From Luteimicrobium sp049844995 (GTDB taxonomy: Bacteria; Actinomycetota; Actinomycetes; Actinomycetales; Cellulomonadaceae): DNA of 64,000 bases. The stretch covers positions 620,001 through 684,000 of the forward strand of contig NZ_JBNCMC010000002.1 of the NCBI RefSeq assembly GCF_049844995.1, written 5' to 3'. Position numbers and translations under genes: made by a program. The notes under the pieces are model-generated. The model was given only the letters and a program-made list of their open reading frames with translations, ran no database searches and was not told the origin of the DNA. Below are positions 15,967 through 25,800 of the stretch, piece by piece; the first letter of the stretch is position 1, and the number at the start of each line of letters is the position of its first letter.

Positions 15967-16677
15967 TCATCCGCCGAGCGACTCCCGGATCGTCGCGGCC
16001 GACCGCTGCAGACGCGCCGCCAGCGCCGCCGGGTCGCGCGGGTCGGCGACGTGCACGACGGCGAGCGCCGCAGGCCGCTGACCCCGTGCCACGAGCGGGA
16101 CCGCGACGGACGAGACGCCGGGGATCACCTCGTCGTGGCTGGTCGCGTACCCCCGGTCGCGCACCTCGGCGACCCTCGCGCGGACGTCGGTCGACGCGCC
16201 CTCGGGCCAGGCGTCGTCGGGCAGGAGCGAGAGCACGGCCCGGCCGGGCGCTCCCGCCGTGACGGGGTGGCGCGCGCCCGGGCGCTGGACGACGGTCGCC
16301 AGCGCGTGGCGGGGCTCGACGCTCACGAGGGTGATGCACTCGTCCGCGTCGAGGACGACGAGGAAGCACGTCATGCCCAGGTCGTTCGCGACGGCCGTGA
16401 GCTCGGGGAGGGCCTGGGCCTGGAGGTCGTGCGAGACCCCGGCCGCGAGCGTCGCCATGCGCGGGCCGATGGTGACGCGGCCGTCGGACCGGACGACGAG
16501 GCCGTGGTCCTCGAGCGTCCGGAGCAGGCGGTACGCGATGGACCGGTGGACGCCGATGCGGGCGGCGAGCTCGTCGATCGTCAGGGGCTCACGCGCGTCG
16601 GCGAGCGCCTCGAGGAGCTGGAGTCCGCGGCTGAGCGTCTGCGACGCGGCGGGCGCGCGGCTCGGTCGGTCGGTCAC
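15967..16677 (-). CDS. IclR-family transcriptional regulator
   Basis: A 236-residue IclR protein: N-terminal winged helix (QTLSRGLQLLEALADAREPLTIDELAARIGVHRSIAYRLLRTLEDHGLV) and a C-terminal GAF-like effector domain with GMTCFLVVLDADECITLVSVEP, PVTAGAPGRAVLSLLP and VPGVSSVAVPLV-like segments. IclR proteins often control aromatic acid pathways as activators or repressors. The gene is divergent to the FAD monooxygenase gene, with two palindromes in the 151-base gap, so it most likely controls that gene and itself. Confidence 0.93.
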   Translation of the reverse strand: MTDRPSRAPAASQTLSRGLQLLEALADAREPLTIDELAARIGVHRSIAYRLLRTLEDHGLVVRSDGRVTIGPRMATLAAGVSHDLQAQALPELTAVANDLGMTCFLVVLDADECITLVSVEPRHALATVVQRPGARHPVTAGAPGRAVLSLLPDDAWPEGASTDVRARVAEVRDRGYATSHDEVIPGVSSVAVPLVARGQRPAALAVVHVADPRDPAALAARLQRSAATIRESLGG

Positions 16678-16749
16678 GGTGGCCCTCGTCTCGATTCATG
16701 GCGCCGCGGGGGATGGCCACGGCGCCGGGTGGTGGATACGATCGAGCAA

Positions 16750-16787
16750 TTCGCTAAGCGAACGTCGTGTTCGATACTAGAACACGA
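16750..16787. promoter_or_regulatory. two palindromes in the IclR / monooxygenase divergent promoter
   Basis: The first, 16750-16762, reads TTCGCTAAGCGAA, a perfect 6+1+6 palindrome. The second, 16765-16787, has perfect 8-base arms TCGTGTTC and GAACACGA separated by GATACTA. They are three bases apart, in an otherwise GC-dense region between the divergent IclR and monooxygenase starts. Binding by the IclR protein to one and by a second factor or dimer to the other is the likely explanation. Confidence 0.75.
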
Positions 16788-16828
16788 CACACCGCGTGGC
16801 AGCCAGACATCGACGTCCGGGAGTTCCC

Positions 16829-18766
16829 ATGCAGTTCCACCACCACGGCTACGTGACCGGCGACCCGCGCGTCCTGCCCGCCAGCGGCACCGGACTCGAC
16901 CGCCCCGACGACCTCCCGGACGAGGTCGACGTGCTCGTCGTCGGAGCCGGCCCCGCGGGCGTGATCCTCGCCGCCCAGCTCGGCATGTACCCCGGCGTGA
17001 CGACGCGCCTCGTCGAGCGTCGCGCGGGCCGGCTCGAGATCGGCCAGGCCGACGGCATCCAGGCCCGCAGCAACGAGACGTTCCAGGCGTTCGGTTTCGC
17101 GAACCGCATCATCGAGGAGGCGTTCCAGCTCCGGGCGATGAACTTCTGGGCCGTCACGCCCGACCACCCCGACGGCATCGTCCGCACCCAGCGCACCGTC
17201 GACGACCCGGACGGCGTGAGCGAGTTCCCGCACATGATCGTCAACCAGGCGCGGGTGCTCGACTACTTCCAGGAGTACGCCGCGCACTCCCCCGCACGCC
17301 TCACCCCGGACTACGGCTGGGAGCTCGTGGGGCTCCAGGTCGCCGACGACGGCGCGTTCCCGGTCGCGGTGCGGCTGCGGCGGAGCGTGGGCGCCGTCGT
17401 CGGGCATCGCGAGTACGAGGAGGGAGAAGAGCGCGTCGTGCACGCGCGCTACGTCGTCGGGTGCGACGGCGCGCACAGCGCGGTGCGCGCCGCCATCGGG
17501 CGCCGGCTCGAGGGCGACGACGCGATGCACGCCTGGGCGGTCATGGACGCGCTCACCGTCACGGACTTCCCGGACATCCGCACCAAGTGCGCGATCCAGT
17601 CGCCGCACGGCAGCATCCTCCTGATCCCGCGCGAGGGCGGCTACCTCTACCGGATGTACGTGGACCTCGGCGAGACCGACGAGTCGAACCGCGGGACCGT
17701 CCGGCGGACGACCATGGAGGCCGCGGTCGAGCGCGCGAACGAGATCGTGCGCCCGTACCACCTCGACGTCCGACACATCGCCTGGTCGAGCGTGTACGAG
17801 GTGGCGCACCGGCTCACCGACAAGTTCGACGACGTCCCCGCCGAGCTCACCGGGACCCGCACGCCGCGCGTCTTCATCGCGGGCGACGCCTGCCACACGC
17901 ACAGCGCCAAGGCCGGCCAGGGCATGAACGTGTCGATGCAGGACGGCTGGAACCTCGCGTGGAAGCTCGGCCAGGTGCTCACGGGGCTGAGCCCGGAGTC
18001 GCTCCTCGACACGTACTCGGGCGAGCGCTGGCAGATCGCGAAGGACCTCATCGAGTTCGACGGCGAGTGGTCGACGCTCATGACGCGGTCGCCCGAGGAG
18101 CTCGACCCCGCCGAGCTCGCGGCGTTCTACGTGGCCACGGCCGAGTTCCCGGCCGGGTTCATGACCCGCTACGAGCCGTCGATGATCACGGGGGACGCCG
18201 CCCACCAGGGCCTCGCGACGGGGTTCCCTATCGGCAAGCGGTTCCGGTCGGCGCCCGTGCGCCGGGTCGCGGACTTCTACGACGAGCACCTCGGTCACCA
18301 TCACCGCGCGGACGGACGCTGGCGGCTGTACGCGTTCGCGGACGCCGCGGCACCGGGCGAGCCGTCGGCGCTCACCGCCTGGGCCGACTGGCTCGCCGGG
18401 TCGCCCGACTCCCCCGTGCAGCGCTTCACGCCTGCGGGTGCCGACCTCGACGCGCTGTTCGACGTCAAGGTCGTGTACCAGCAGCCCCACGACCAGGTCG
18501 ACCTCGGCGTCGTGCCGCCGGTCTTCCTGCCGCGCGTCGGCCCGTACGGGCTGCTCGACTACGAGAAGGTCTACGCCGCCGACCCCGAGCGGGGCGACGT
18601 CTTCGACCTGCGCGGGATCGACCGGGCGCGCGGCGCCGTCGTCGTGGTGCGCCCCGACCAGTACGTCGCGCACGTGCTCCCGCTCACGGCGACCGACGAG
18701 CTGACCGCGTTCCTCGGCCGCCACCTGCTGCCGGTCGAAGGTCGGGGATCGTATATGATCCGGTGA
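16829..18766 (+). CDS. FAD-dependent aromatic monooxygenase (PheA/TfdB/MobA family)
   Basis: A 645-residue flavoprotein hydroxylase of the phenol 2-monooxygenase / 3-hydroxybenzoate 4-monooxygenase type. It has the N-terminal FAD Rossmann motif VVGAGPAGVILAAQLG (residues 38-53), the DG motif VVGCDGAHSAVR, the GD motif FIAGDACHTHSAKAGQGMN, and the C-terminal thioredoxin-like domain typical of this 600-650-residue subfamily. The opening MQFHHHGYVTGDP resembles MobA-type enzymes, from memory. The start at 16829 was chosen because GGGAG lies six bases upstream; an upstream ATG at 16796 lies within 10 bases of the palindrome. It would ortho-hydroxylate a phenolic acid with NAD(P)H and oxygen. The exact substrate cannot be read from sequence. 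Confidence 0.9.
   Translation: MQFHHHGYVTGDPRVLPASGTGLDRPDDLPDEVDVLVVGAGPAGVILAAQLGMYPGVTTRLVERRAGRLEIGQADGIQARSNETFQAFGFANRIIEEAFQLRAMNFWAVTPDHPDGIVRTQRTVDDPDGVSEFPHMIVNQARVLDYFQEYAAHSPARLTPDYGWELVGLQVADDGAFPVAVRLRRSVGAVVGHREYEEGEERVVHARYVVGCDGAHSAVRAAIGRRLEGDDAMHAWAVMDALTVTDFPDIRTKCAIQSPHGSILLIPREGGYLYRMYVDLGETDESNRGTVRRTTMEAAVERANEIVRPYHLDVRHIAWSSVYEVAHRLTDKFDDVPAELTGTRTPRVFIAGDACHTHSAKAGQGMNVSMQDGWNLAWKLGQVLTGLSPESLLDTYSGERWQIAKDLIEFDGEWSTLMTRSPEELDPAELAAFYVATAEFPAGFMTRYEPSMITGDAAHQGLATGFPIGKRFRSAPVRRVADFYDEHLGHHHRADGRWRLYAFADAAAPGEPSALTAWADWLAGSPDSPVQRFTPAGADLDALFDVKVVYQQPHDQVDLGVVPPVFLPRVGPYGLLDYEKVYAADPERGDVFDLRGIDRARGAVVVVRPDQYVAHVLPLTATDELTAFLGRHLLPVEGRGSYMIR
18746..18761 (+). promoter_or_regulatory. 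operator/promoter before the semialdehyde dehydrogenase, inside the monooxygenase 3' end
   Basis: GGATCGTATATGATCC, an imperfect palindrome shared (15 of 16 bases) with the FAH-RraA operon promoter at 14794-14809. Here it overlaps the last six codons of the monooxygenase gene and includes a TATGAT -10 box at 18754-18759, giving a transcript that would start near the monooxygenase stop and carry the AAGGAG ribosome binding site of the dehydrogenase. It therefore suggests an internal, GntR-controlled promoter. Confidence 0.75.
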
Positions 18767-18799
18767 TGACGGTGGCGTCGGACGGACGAAGGAGTTCCC

Positions 18800-20281
18800 A
18801 TGGGTGACCTGCTGAGCGCGCGCGAGACCGAGCTGCTGGCGCGCGTTCCCGACGGCCTGCTCGTCGGCGGGACGTGGCGCGACGCCGAGGACGGCGCACG
18901 TCTGCCGGTGCACGACCCCGCGACCGGCGCGCTGCTCAAGGAGATCGCGAGTGCCACGGTCGCGGACGGCGTCGCCGCGCTCGACGCGGCGTCGGAGGCC
19001 TTCCCCGCGTGGGCCGCGACCCCCGCCCGCGAGCGGGCGGAGATCCTGCGCCGCGCGTTCGACCTCCTCCAGGAGCGCAAGGAGGACGTCGCGCTCCTCA
19101 TGACGCTCGAGATGGGCAAGCCGCTCGCCGAGGCCCGGGGCGAGGTCGCCTACGGCGGGGAGTTCCTGCGCTGGTTCAGCGAGGAGACCGCTCACCTCCA
19201 GGGCCGGTACGGCCCCAACCCGGAGGGCACGGGGCGCATGATCGTGACGCACCACCCGGTAGGCCCGTGCTTCCTCATCACGCCGTGGAACTTCCCGCTC
19301 GCCATGGCGACCCGCAAGATCGCGCCCGCGCTGGCCGCGGGCTGCACCGTCGTCGTGAAGCCCGCGACGCTGACGCCCCTGACCACGCTGTTCTTCGCAC
19401 GGATCCTCGAGGACGCGGGCGTCCCTGCCGGCGTCGTCAACGTCGTCACGACCCGGCAGACCGGTCCGGTCTCCGAGGCGATCATCCGCGACCCGCGCCT
19501 GCGCAAGCTGTCGTTCACCGGCTCGACGCCCGTCGGGCAGAAGCTGCTCGCGCAGGCGGCGGACGGCGTCCTGCGCACCTCCATGGAGCTGGGCGGGAAC
19601 GCGCCCTTCGTCGTGTTCGACGACGCCGACCTCGACCAGGCCGTCGACGGCGCGATCGCCGCCAAGTTCCGCAACATCGGGCAGGCATGCACCGCCGCCA
19701 ACCGCTTCATCGTGCACCGGTCGGTCGCCGACGAGTTCGCGCGCCGCGTCACCGAGCGGGTCCAGGCGTTCCGGACCGGCCGCGGCACCGAGGACGGCGT
19801 CACGATCGGCCCGCTCATCGACGACCGCGCCGTCGCCAAGACGGGCGAGCTCGTGGCCGACGCCGTCGAGCGGGGCGCGACGCTGCGCACCGGCGGCACC
19901 GCGCTCGACCGCCCCGGCACGTTCTACGCGGCGACCGTCCTGTCCGACGTGCGGCCCGGCAGCGCGCTCCTGCGCGAGGAGATCTTCGGCCCCGTGCTCG
20001 CGATCGTGCCGTTCGACGACGAGGACGAGGCCGTGCGCCTCGCCAACGACACCGAGTACGGGCTCGTGTCCTACGTGTTCACGCGCGACCTGGCCCGCGG
20101 CCAGCGCATGATCGAGCGGCTCGAGACCGGGATGATGGGGCTCAACGTGGGGGTGGTCTCGAACGCCGCCGCGCCGTTCGGTGGCTGGAAGATGTCCGGG
20201 CTCGGGCGCGAAGGCGGCGCCGAGGGCATCCACGAGTACCTGCAGACCAAGTACACGCTCACACCGAGCCCCTTCGCCTGA
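18800..20281 (+). CDS. gabD: NAD(P)-dependent succinate-semialdehyde dehydrogenase
   Basis: A 493-residue aldehyde dehydrogenase. Cofactor motif ITPWNFPLAMATRKIAPALA, Rossmann KLSFTGSTPVGQ, general base Glu 263 in MELGG and nucleophile Cys 297 in GQACTAANRF are all present. The C-terminal GLGREGGAEGIHEYLQTKY is the signature of the GabD branch. In this setting it would oxidise succinate semialdehyde, the product of the HpaI aldolase, to succinate for the TCA cycle. It could also process GABA-derived semialdehyde, since a glutamate decarboxylase is encoded at 26.6 kb. Ribosome binding site AAGGAG six bases before the ATG. Its 3' end overlaps the convergent DUF389 gene by 23 bases. Confidence 0.92.
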   Translation: MGDLLSARETELLARVPDGLLVGGTWRDAEDGARLPVHDPATGALLKEIASATVADGVAALDAASEAFPAWAATPARERAEILRRAFDLLQERKEDVALLMTLEMGKPLAEARGEVAYGGEFLRWFSEETAHLQGRYGPNPEGTGRMIVTHHPVGPCFLITPWNFPLAMATRKIAPALAAGCTVVVKPATLTPLTTLFFARILEDAGVPAGVVNVVTTRQTGPVSEAIIRDPRLRKLSFTGSTPVGQKLLAQAADGVLRTSMELGGNAPFVVFDDADLDQAVDGAIAAKFRNIGQACTAANRFIVHRSVADEFARRVTERVQAFRTGRGTEDGVTIGPLIDDRAVAKTGELVADAVERGATLRTGGTALDRPGTFYAATVLSDVRPGSALLREEIFGPVLAIVPFDDEDEAVRLANDTEYGLVSYVFTRDLARGQRMIERLETGMMGLNVGVVSNAAAPFGGWKMSGLGREGGAEGIHEYLQTKYTLTPSPFA

Positions 20282-21230
20282 CGGTCCGGCGCCGCGGGCT
20301 GCGGGCGTTGCGCCGTCCGAGCCAGCGGCCGAACTGCAGCTGGACGAACAGCGTGGCCACCCCGGCGACGAGGAGCCCGGCGATGTTCAGCACGAGCTGG
20401 ACGCCGGCGGACAGCGCCTCGTCCCACGCCCCGACGGCGAGCGTCAGCCCGATCGTCCCGACGGCCGGCACGGTGGTGATCGAGATGAAGACCCCGACGA
20501 GCGCGGACGACTTCGCGCTGGTCAGGGACAGCACTCCCGCGATCCCGGCGAGCACCGCGATGACGAACGACCAGCCGTCCGGGGACACGATGAACTCGGT
20601 GAGCGGCCCGGTCGTGGCGTCGTCGAACGTGAAGACCCCGGCCGCGTAGGCCGCCGCCCACACCGCCCAGGCGACGGCCGCGCACAGGGCGAACCCGCCG
20701 ACGAGCGTCACCAGCGCGGTCCCGGCGATCCCCCGCTTGCGCCGGACGATGGCGTAGCAGATCGCCGCGATCGGTGCGAACTCCGGGCCGACGACCATGG
20801 CGCCGATGATGAGGATCGGCTGGTCCAGCAGCCGGCCGATCCCCGCGATGAGCGTCGCGAGCAGCAGGAACATGAAGAACGTCACCGACGGCCGCGCGTC
20901 CTCGCGGGACTTGTCGGCGAGCTCCGCCCACAGGACCCCGTCGGCGGGATGCCCCGCCGCCGCGCGCTCGGCCTCGACCGCGGCGTCGGACAGGACAGTG
21001 ACGGGCTCGGTGACGACCACGCTGCCCTCGCCGGGCACACCGGCGTGACGCAGCTCCCGCATGATGTTGTTGGCGTTCTCTCGGGCCAGCTCGAAGAGCA
21101 GCACGTCGCCGCGCCCGTCCATCGCCACACCCGGGACCACGGTGAGGTCGGCGACGGTCGGTTCCTCGGCCAGCCTTGCGCGGAGCAGCTCGGCGACGTC
21201 GTGGGAGGCGGTCACCCGTACGGACAGCAT
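20259..21230 (-). CDS. DUF389 family integral membrane protein
   Basis: A 323-residue protein with a soluble N-terminal domain (about 1-110, MLSVRVTASHDVAELLRARL ... VVVTEPVTVL) and about six membrane segments from residue 115 on (VTFFMFLLLATLIAGIGRLL, PILIIGAMVVGPEFAPIAAI, GIAGTALVTLVGGFALCAAV and further hydrophobic stretches) ending in a very basic tail RSPRRRTVRRRG. GAMVVGPEFAPI is the DUF389 signature. The function of the family is unknown. Its last 23 bases overlap the convergent gabD gene. Confidence 0.9.
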   Translation of the reverse strand: MLSVRVTASHDVAELLRARLAEEPTVADLTVVPGVAMDGRGDVLLFELARENANNIMRELRHAGVPGEGSVVVTEPVTVLSDAAVEAERAAAGHPADGVLWAELADKSREDARPSVTFFMFLLLATLIAGIGRLLDQPILIIGAMVVGPEFAPIAAICYAIVRRKRGIAGTALVTLVGGFALCAAVAWAVWAAAYAAGVFTFDDATTGPLTEFIVSPDGWSFVIAVLAGIAGVLSLTSAKSSALVGVFISITTVPAVGTIGLTLAVGAWDEALSAGVQLVLNIAGLLVAGVATLFVQLQFGRWLGRRNARSPRRRTVRRRGSV

Positions 21231-21284
21231 GGGCTCATCCTCGCGCGTCCGGGCCGGTCCGCGGCCCGCGTCCTGCAGCGTGCC

Positions 21285-22349
21285 TCACGGCGCCGCGGGC
21301 ACCCCGGCGAGCAGCTCGGCGAACACCGCGGCCGCGTCGTCGGCACGGGACAGCCCGGCCGCCTGCCCGAGCCAGAGGGACTGGAGCTCGCCGACGCCGC
21401 GCCGCGCCGCCTCGGCACGGAACTGCCCGGTCAGCCAGTTCTGCGCGGGGAACGGGGCGATCGCACCCGCTGCCTCGATGACGCGCACCGCCCGGTTCGG
21501 CAGGCCGCGCGCGAGCCGCCCGCTCATGGCGCGCGTCAGCACGCTCGCGTCGGACGCCGCGGACGCGATGGCCACGCGGTAGGCGTCGCTCGCCGCGGAC
21601 TGCCGCGTCGCGAGGAACGCCGTCCCGACCTGCACGCCGGACGCTCCGAGCGCGAACGCCGCCGCGACGCCGCGACGGTCGGCCACGCCCCCGGCCGCGA
21701 CCACGGGCACGTCGACGGCGTCGACGACCTGCGGGACGAGCGCGAACGTCCCGACGAGCGAGTCCTCGGGCGGGCGCAGGAACGAGACCCGGTGCCCCGC
21801 CCCCTCGGCGCCCGTCGCGACGACGACGTCGACCCCGCCGTCCGCGAGCGCCACTGCTTCCGCCACCGTCGTGGCCGTCCCGACGACGACGATCCCGTGG
21901 TCGTGCGCGCGCTCCACGACGTCGGGCGCGGGCACCCCGAAGACGAAGCTCACCGCGGCGGGCCGGGCGTCGAGGACGGCGTCGAGCTGGTCGTCGAACG
22001 AGGGCAGGAAGCGCTCGGGTGGCCGCGGGACCTCCAGGCCGAGCTCGGCGAAGAGCCCGGCGACGGCGGCGACGGCGGGCGCACCGGTGCCGACGTCGAC
22101 GTCAGCCGGGAGGACCTCGTCGCCCGTGGGCAGCCACAGGTTCAGGGAGAACGGTCCGGACGTCGCCGCGCGCAGCGCCGCGACGGTCTCGCGGATACGG
22201 TCCGGCCCGTAGCCGTACAGCCCGTAGGAGCCCAGGCCGCCCGCGTCGGTGACCGTCGCCGTCAGCTCGACGGACGACACCCCGCCGAACGGCGCGAGCA
22301 CGACCGGGTGCTCGATCCCCAGCAGCTCCCGCAGTGCACGTGCAGCCAT
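21285..22349 (-). CDS. nitronate monooxygenase (2-nitropropane dioxygenase family)
   Basis: A 354-residue FMN-dependent TIM-barrel enzyme that oxidises nitronates such as propionate 3-nitronate to nitrite and carbonyls. Visible motifs are VVLAPFGGVSSVELTATVTDAGGLGSYG-type opening (PFGG and AGGLGSYG), VVATGAEGAGHR, PVVAAGGVADRRGVAAAFALGA and VQVGTAFLATRQS. The start at 22349 has GGAGG eight bases upstream; upstream in-frame codons to 22508 overlap the divergent EthD gene promoter and are not conserved-looking. The gene is single. Confidence 0.9.
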   Translation of the reverse strand: MAARALRELLGIEHPVVLAPFGGVSSVELTATVTDAGGLGSYGLYGYGPDRIRETVAALRAATSGPFSLNLWLPTGDEVLPADVDVGTGAPAVAAVAGLFAELGLEVPRPPERFLPSFDDQLDAVLDARPAAVSFVFGVPAPDVVERAHDHGIVVVGTATTVAEAVALADGGVDVVVATGAEGAGHRVSFLRPPEDSLVGTFALVPQVVDAVDVPVVAAGGVADRRGVAAAFALGASGVQVGTAFLATRQSAASDAYRVAIASAASDASVLTRAMSGRLARGLPNRAVRVIEAAGAIAPFPAQNWLTGQFRAEAARRGVGELQSLWLGQAAGLSRADDAAAVFAELLAGVPAAP

Positions 22350-22500
22350 CGCGCCCTCCGCTCTCGTCGCCCGGACACCCGACCGGGTCGATCCCATCAT
22401 GCGTGCCCGGGCTCGGCCGTCGCGCCCCCTGACGCCGTACGCCCCCGACCAGTACGGTTCCCGTGACCGCACCGCGACCCCACGACAGGAGCCGATCCCG

Positions 22501-22833
22501 ATGGCCACGGACGCCGCACCGCCCCAGGCACGATTCGTCGTGACCTACGACACGCCCTCGGACGTCGAGGCGTTCGAGCGCCACTACCGGGAGGTGCACA
22601 TCCCGCTGGTGAAGCAGCAGCCCGGCCTGCGCCGGATGACGCTGAGCCACCGGCCGACCGGCGTCATCGGTCCCGCGCCTTACCTCGTGGTGATGATGGA
22701 CTGGGACGACCTGGCTTCGCTGCAGGCCGACCTCGAGTCCGCGGCCGGACAGCGGACCGTCGACGACGCCACGACGAACCTGGCCCGGTACGCGACGTTC
22801 CGCGGGATCACCATGGAGCTCGCGGACGCCTGA
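22501..22833 (+). CDS. EthD domain-containing protein
   Basis: A 110-residue ferredoxin-like dimeric alpha/beta barrel protein. The EthD pattern is clear: FVVTYDTPSDVEAFERHYREVHIPLVKQQPGLRRM, then PYLVVMMDWDDLASLQADLES. EthD proteins accompany the ethyl tert-butyl ether P450 system and, more widely, small-molecule metabolism; the molecular role is poorly defined. AGGAG lies ten bases before the ATG. It is divergent to the nitronate monooxygenase and converges on the discoidin gene seven bases away. Confidence 0.88.
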   Translation: MATDAAPPQARFVVTYDTPSDVEAFERHYREVHIPLVKQQPGLRRMTLSHRPTGVIGPAPYLVVMMDWDDLASLQADLESAAGQRTVDDATTNLARYATFRGITMELADA

Positions 22834-22840
22834 TCCTCGC

Positions 22841-25800
22841 TCAGCCCTGCGGGACGACCGAGAGCGCGGCGAGGCCGGCGTCGCCACTCTTCCAGGTCGT
22901 CGTGACGGCGACGTAGCGCGCGGTGGCGGAGACGTCCACGGAGCCTCGCCGCGCGCCCGCCGCGATGGTGCCGACGTCGTGGAACGAGAGCCCGTCGTCG
23001 CTGACCGACACGGTCGCGCCGGGGACGGCGGCGCCGTCCCAGGTGAGCCCGACCCGGCCGATCGCTGCGGCCTTGCCGAGGTCGACGACCATCCGCCCAC
23101 CGGGCCCTGGGACCCACGACGTGCCAGCGTCGCCGTCGACGGCGCGGGCCGGGTCGGTCATGCCGGCCGGCAGCACGGACGCGGGGAAGGTCTCGCTGCT
23201 GAGCGCGAGGTCCGCGACCGGGTACGGGTGGGCGTCCTCCGTGACGACGGTCTGGACCTTGCCCGTCGGCGGCAGGCCCTGGCCGAGCACCTCCCCCGTC
23301 TCGAGGTTGCGCAGGAGCACCGAGCGGGCCGTGCCGTCGGACGAGACCGCGACGGTCCGCGCGTCGCGCACGTCGGCCGTCAGCCCGGCGGGCGCGGTGC
23401 CCTTCCCGGGCGTGACCGCGGTCGCGCGCGGCGCGAGCACCACGGCCGAGCCCGGGCGCAGCGTCACGTCCAGCACCGACGCGTGCGCCCCCACCCGCTG
23501 GGTGCCGGCGAACAGCGGCACCGCGCCGCCGTCGTGCGGGACCGTGACCTGCGTGGTCACCGCGTCGCCCGAGAGGTTGAAGACCACGAGGTAGCCGTCG
23601 ACGAGTGCCGCGAGCGTGCTCGTGCTGGACGTCGTGGGCTCCTTGCGCGCCGCCTGGGCGGCGGTGGCCGCCGCGTCGCCCGGGATCATCTCCACGACTC
23701 GCGAGCCCTGCCCGCCGTCGGCGAGGCGGATGACCTGCTGGCTGTCGCTCGCCCGCGTGACCGTGATCGGCGCGTCGGTGCCGCGGACGACGAAGCCGCC
23801 CTCGTCGTCGACCGAGATCCAGCCGCCGTCGGACTCGACGACGCGGTCGCCGGTCTCCTCGTGGCGGGCGGCGTCCTGCCAGGTCTTGCCGTCGAGCGAC
23901 GTCTGCACGACGTACTCGTCGCCCGCCGCGGCCTCCCAGCCGAGCTGGACCTGGCTGACGGCCGTCGGCGCGCCGAGGTCGACCTGGACCCAGGAGTCCG
24001 AGCGGGTGCGCTCGTCCTTCGACACGGCCCAGCGGGTCGTCGGGCTCCCGTCCGTGACGGCGCTCGCCGGGAGCGAGGGCTCGGCGCTCGAGGCCGTCGC
24101 GGGGTGCCCGGCGGCGGCGTCGGTGCCGTCCGGGCGGAACGCCCGGAGGTGGTAGAGCGAGTAGCCGTACTGCGCGTCGCCGCGGACGCCCTGCATCCGG
24201 ACGTACCGCGCGGTGACCGGCGCCGGGTCCGACTGCCCGGGCGGCGTGAGGTCGACGGTGTCGAGCCGGGCGACGTTCACGTCCGCGGGCGCCTTCCCGT
24301 ACGCGGCCGCGGTGCGCCAGGTCTGCCCGTCGTCCGAGACCTGGACGAGGTAGCGCAGGCCCGCGGCGGACTCCCACGCGACGCGCACCGAGTCGAGCTC
24401 GGTCTTCGCGCCGAGGTCCACCTGGAGCCACGAGTCGGCGCGGGTGCGCTCGGAGACCGCGACGGCCCAGCGGGTCGCGGGGTCGTCGTCCGTGGCTGCA
24501 CCCGCGACGCGGTGGTTCGCCGTGTCCTCGCTCGACGCCGTCGCCGGGCGGCCGGCGGCCAGGTCCTTCGGCGCGCTCGCGCCGTCCGCGGGGCCGTAGG
24601 CGTGCAGCGAGTAGATCGAGTAGCCGTACGTCGCGTTGCCCTGCTGGCCCAGCACGCGGACGTACCGCGCGGAGGTCGGGGCGTCGAACGCGACGTCGTC
24701 GACGCGGGTCGCCTTCGCATCGGCCGGGTCCGCGGGGACCGTCGGCCGCGGCGCGACGACAGCCTGGCCCTCGGCCGTGGTGTACGTGCGGTCGCCGTCG
24801 AGCCCGAACGCGCCGCCCATGTCGAGGTTCCGGACGGACACGATGCCGTCGTCGCGGCCCGCGCCCGTGGACGCGTAGACCGCCGCGCCCGTCGGAAGCG
24901 TCGCCTGGCCCGCGTAGCCGGACCCGACCTGGAGGACCGAGGCCGTGCCGTCGAAGCCGTCGCGCGGCTCCGTGTACGTGGTGACGTCGCGGGACCCGAC
25001 CTTCGCGCCCGTCGACGGGTACAGGTACGGCGTCGAGCCGGAGAGCTGGAACAGCCACGAGTCGTGGCCCGGCACCCAGGGGAACTTGACGTAGCCGGGC
25101 TTGCTGATCGCCGACGCCCACGCCGTCGTCGACTGCTGCATGACGATGCCCGCGTCGGCGCCGTAGTCACGGACGCCCGCGGTCGCGGCGAACGCCTGCG
25201 CGTCCGTGAGCGGCTTCACGGGTCCCTGCGCCGAGGAGTCGGCGTAGACGTGCAGCAGGTAGGAGATCGCGATCTCGGCGCGCGCCTCGGGCTCGTACTT
25301 CGGCTCGCCCGAGAACTTCGCGAGCCGGTACACGGGCGCGTACGACTGGTAGGCCGCGAGCCCGGACGCCATGCGCGCCTCCGCGGTCACGGCCTCGGGC
25401 CGGCGCAGCACCTGCCCGACGAACGCCAGCGGGATCACGTCACGGCCGTAGAGGAACTCGCGGTCGTCCTTCATGGGCATGAACGGCTCGCCCTGCGCCG
25501 ACATGTCGAGCTGGAGCGAGTCCCACAGCTCGGCCGAGTTCGGCTGGCGGGTCAGGACCTCGGGGAGCGGCCGGCCGTTGAGCAGGAACTGGATCGCGTT
25601 CCGGCCGCCGGAGCGCCAGATGTCCGACTGGTAGTGCGGCTCGTACGACCCGTGGTTCTCCACGAGGTACGTATCGCTGATGTTGTGCATGGTGTTGCTG
25701 GAGATCGGAGCGCCACCCACGACCGCCGGGTTGTTGCGGTCGGCCGTCGGCTGGCCGGCGGCGTTCCGGGCCCACGTGTTGAGCTGGTCGGACCACTCCG

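Noticed and set aside
16754..20233. Minus-strand open frame of about 1159 codons opposite the monooxygenase and dehydrogenase.
   Set aside because: It is the antisense shadow of two clear genes; its composition (R, V, D, H rich) follows from the sense codons at about 75 % GC and no motif is present.
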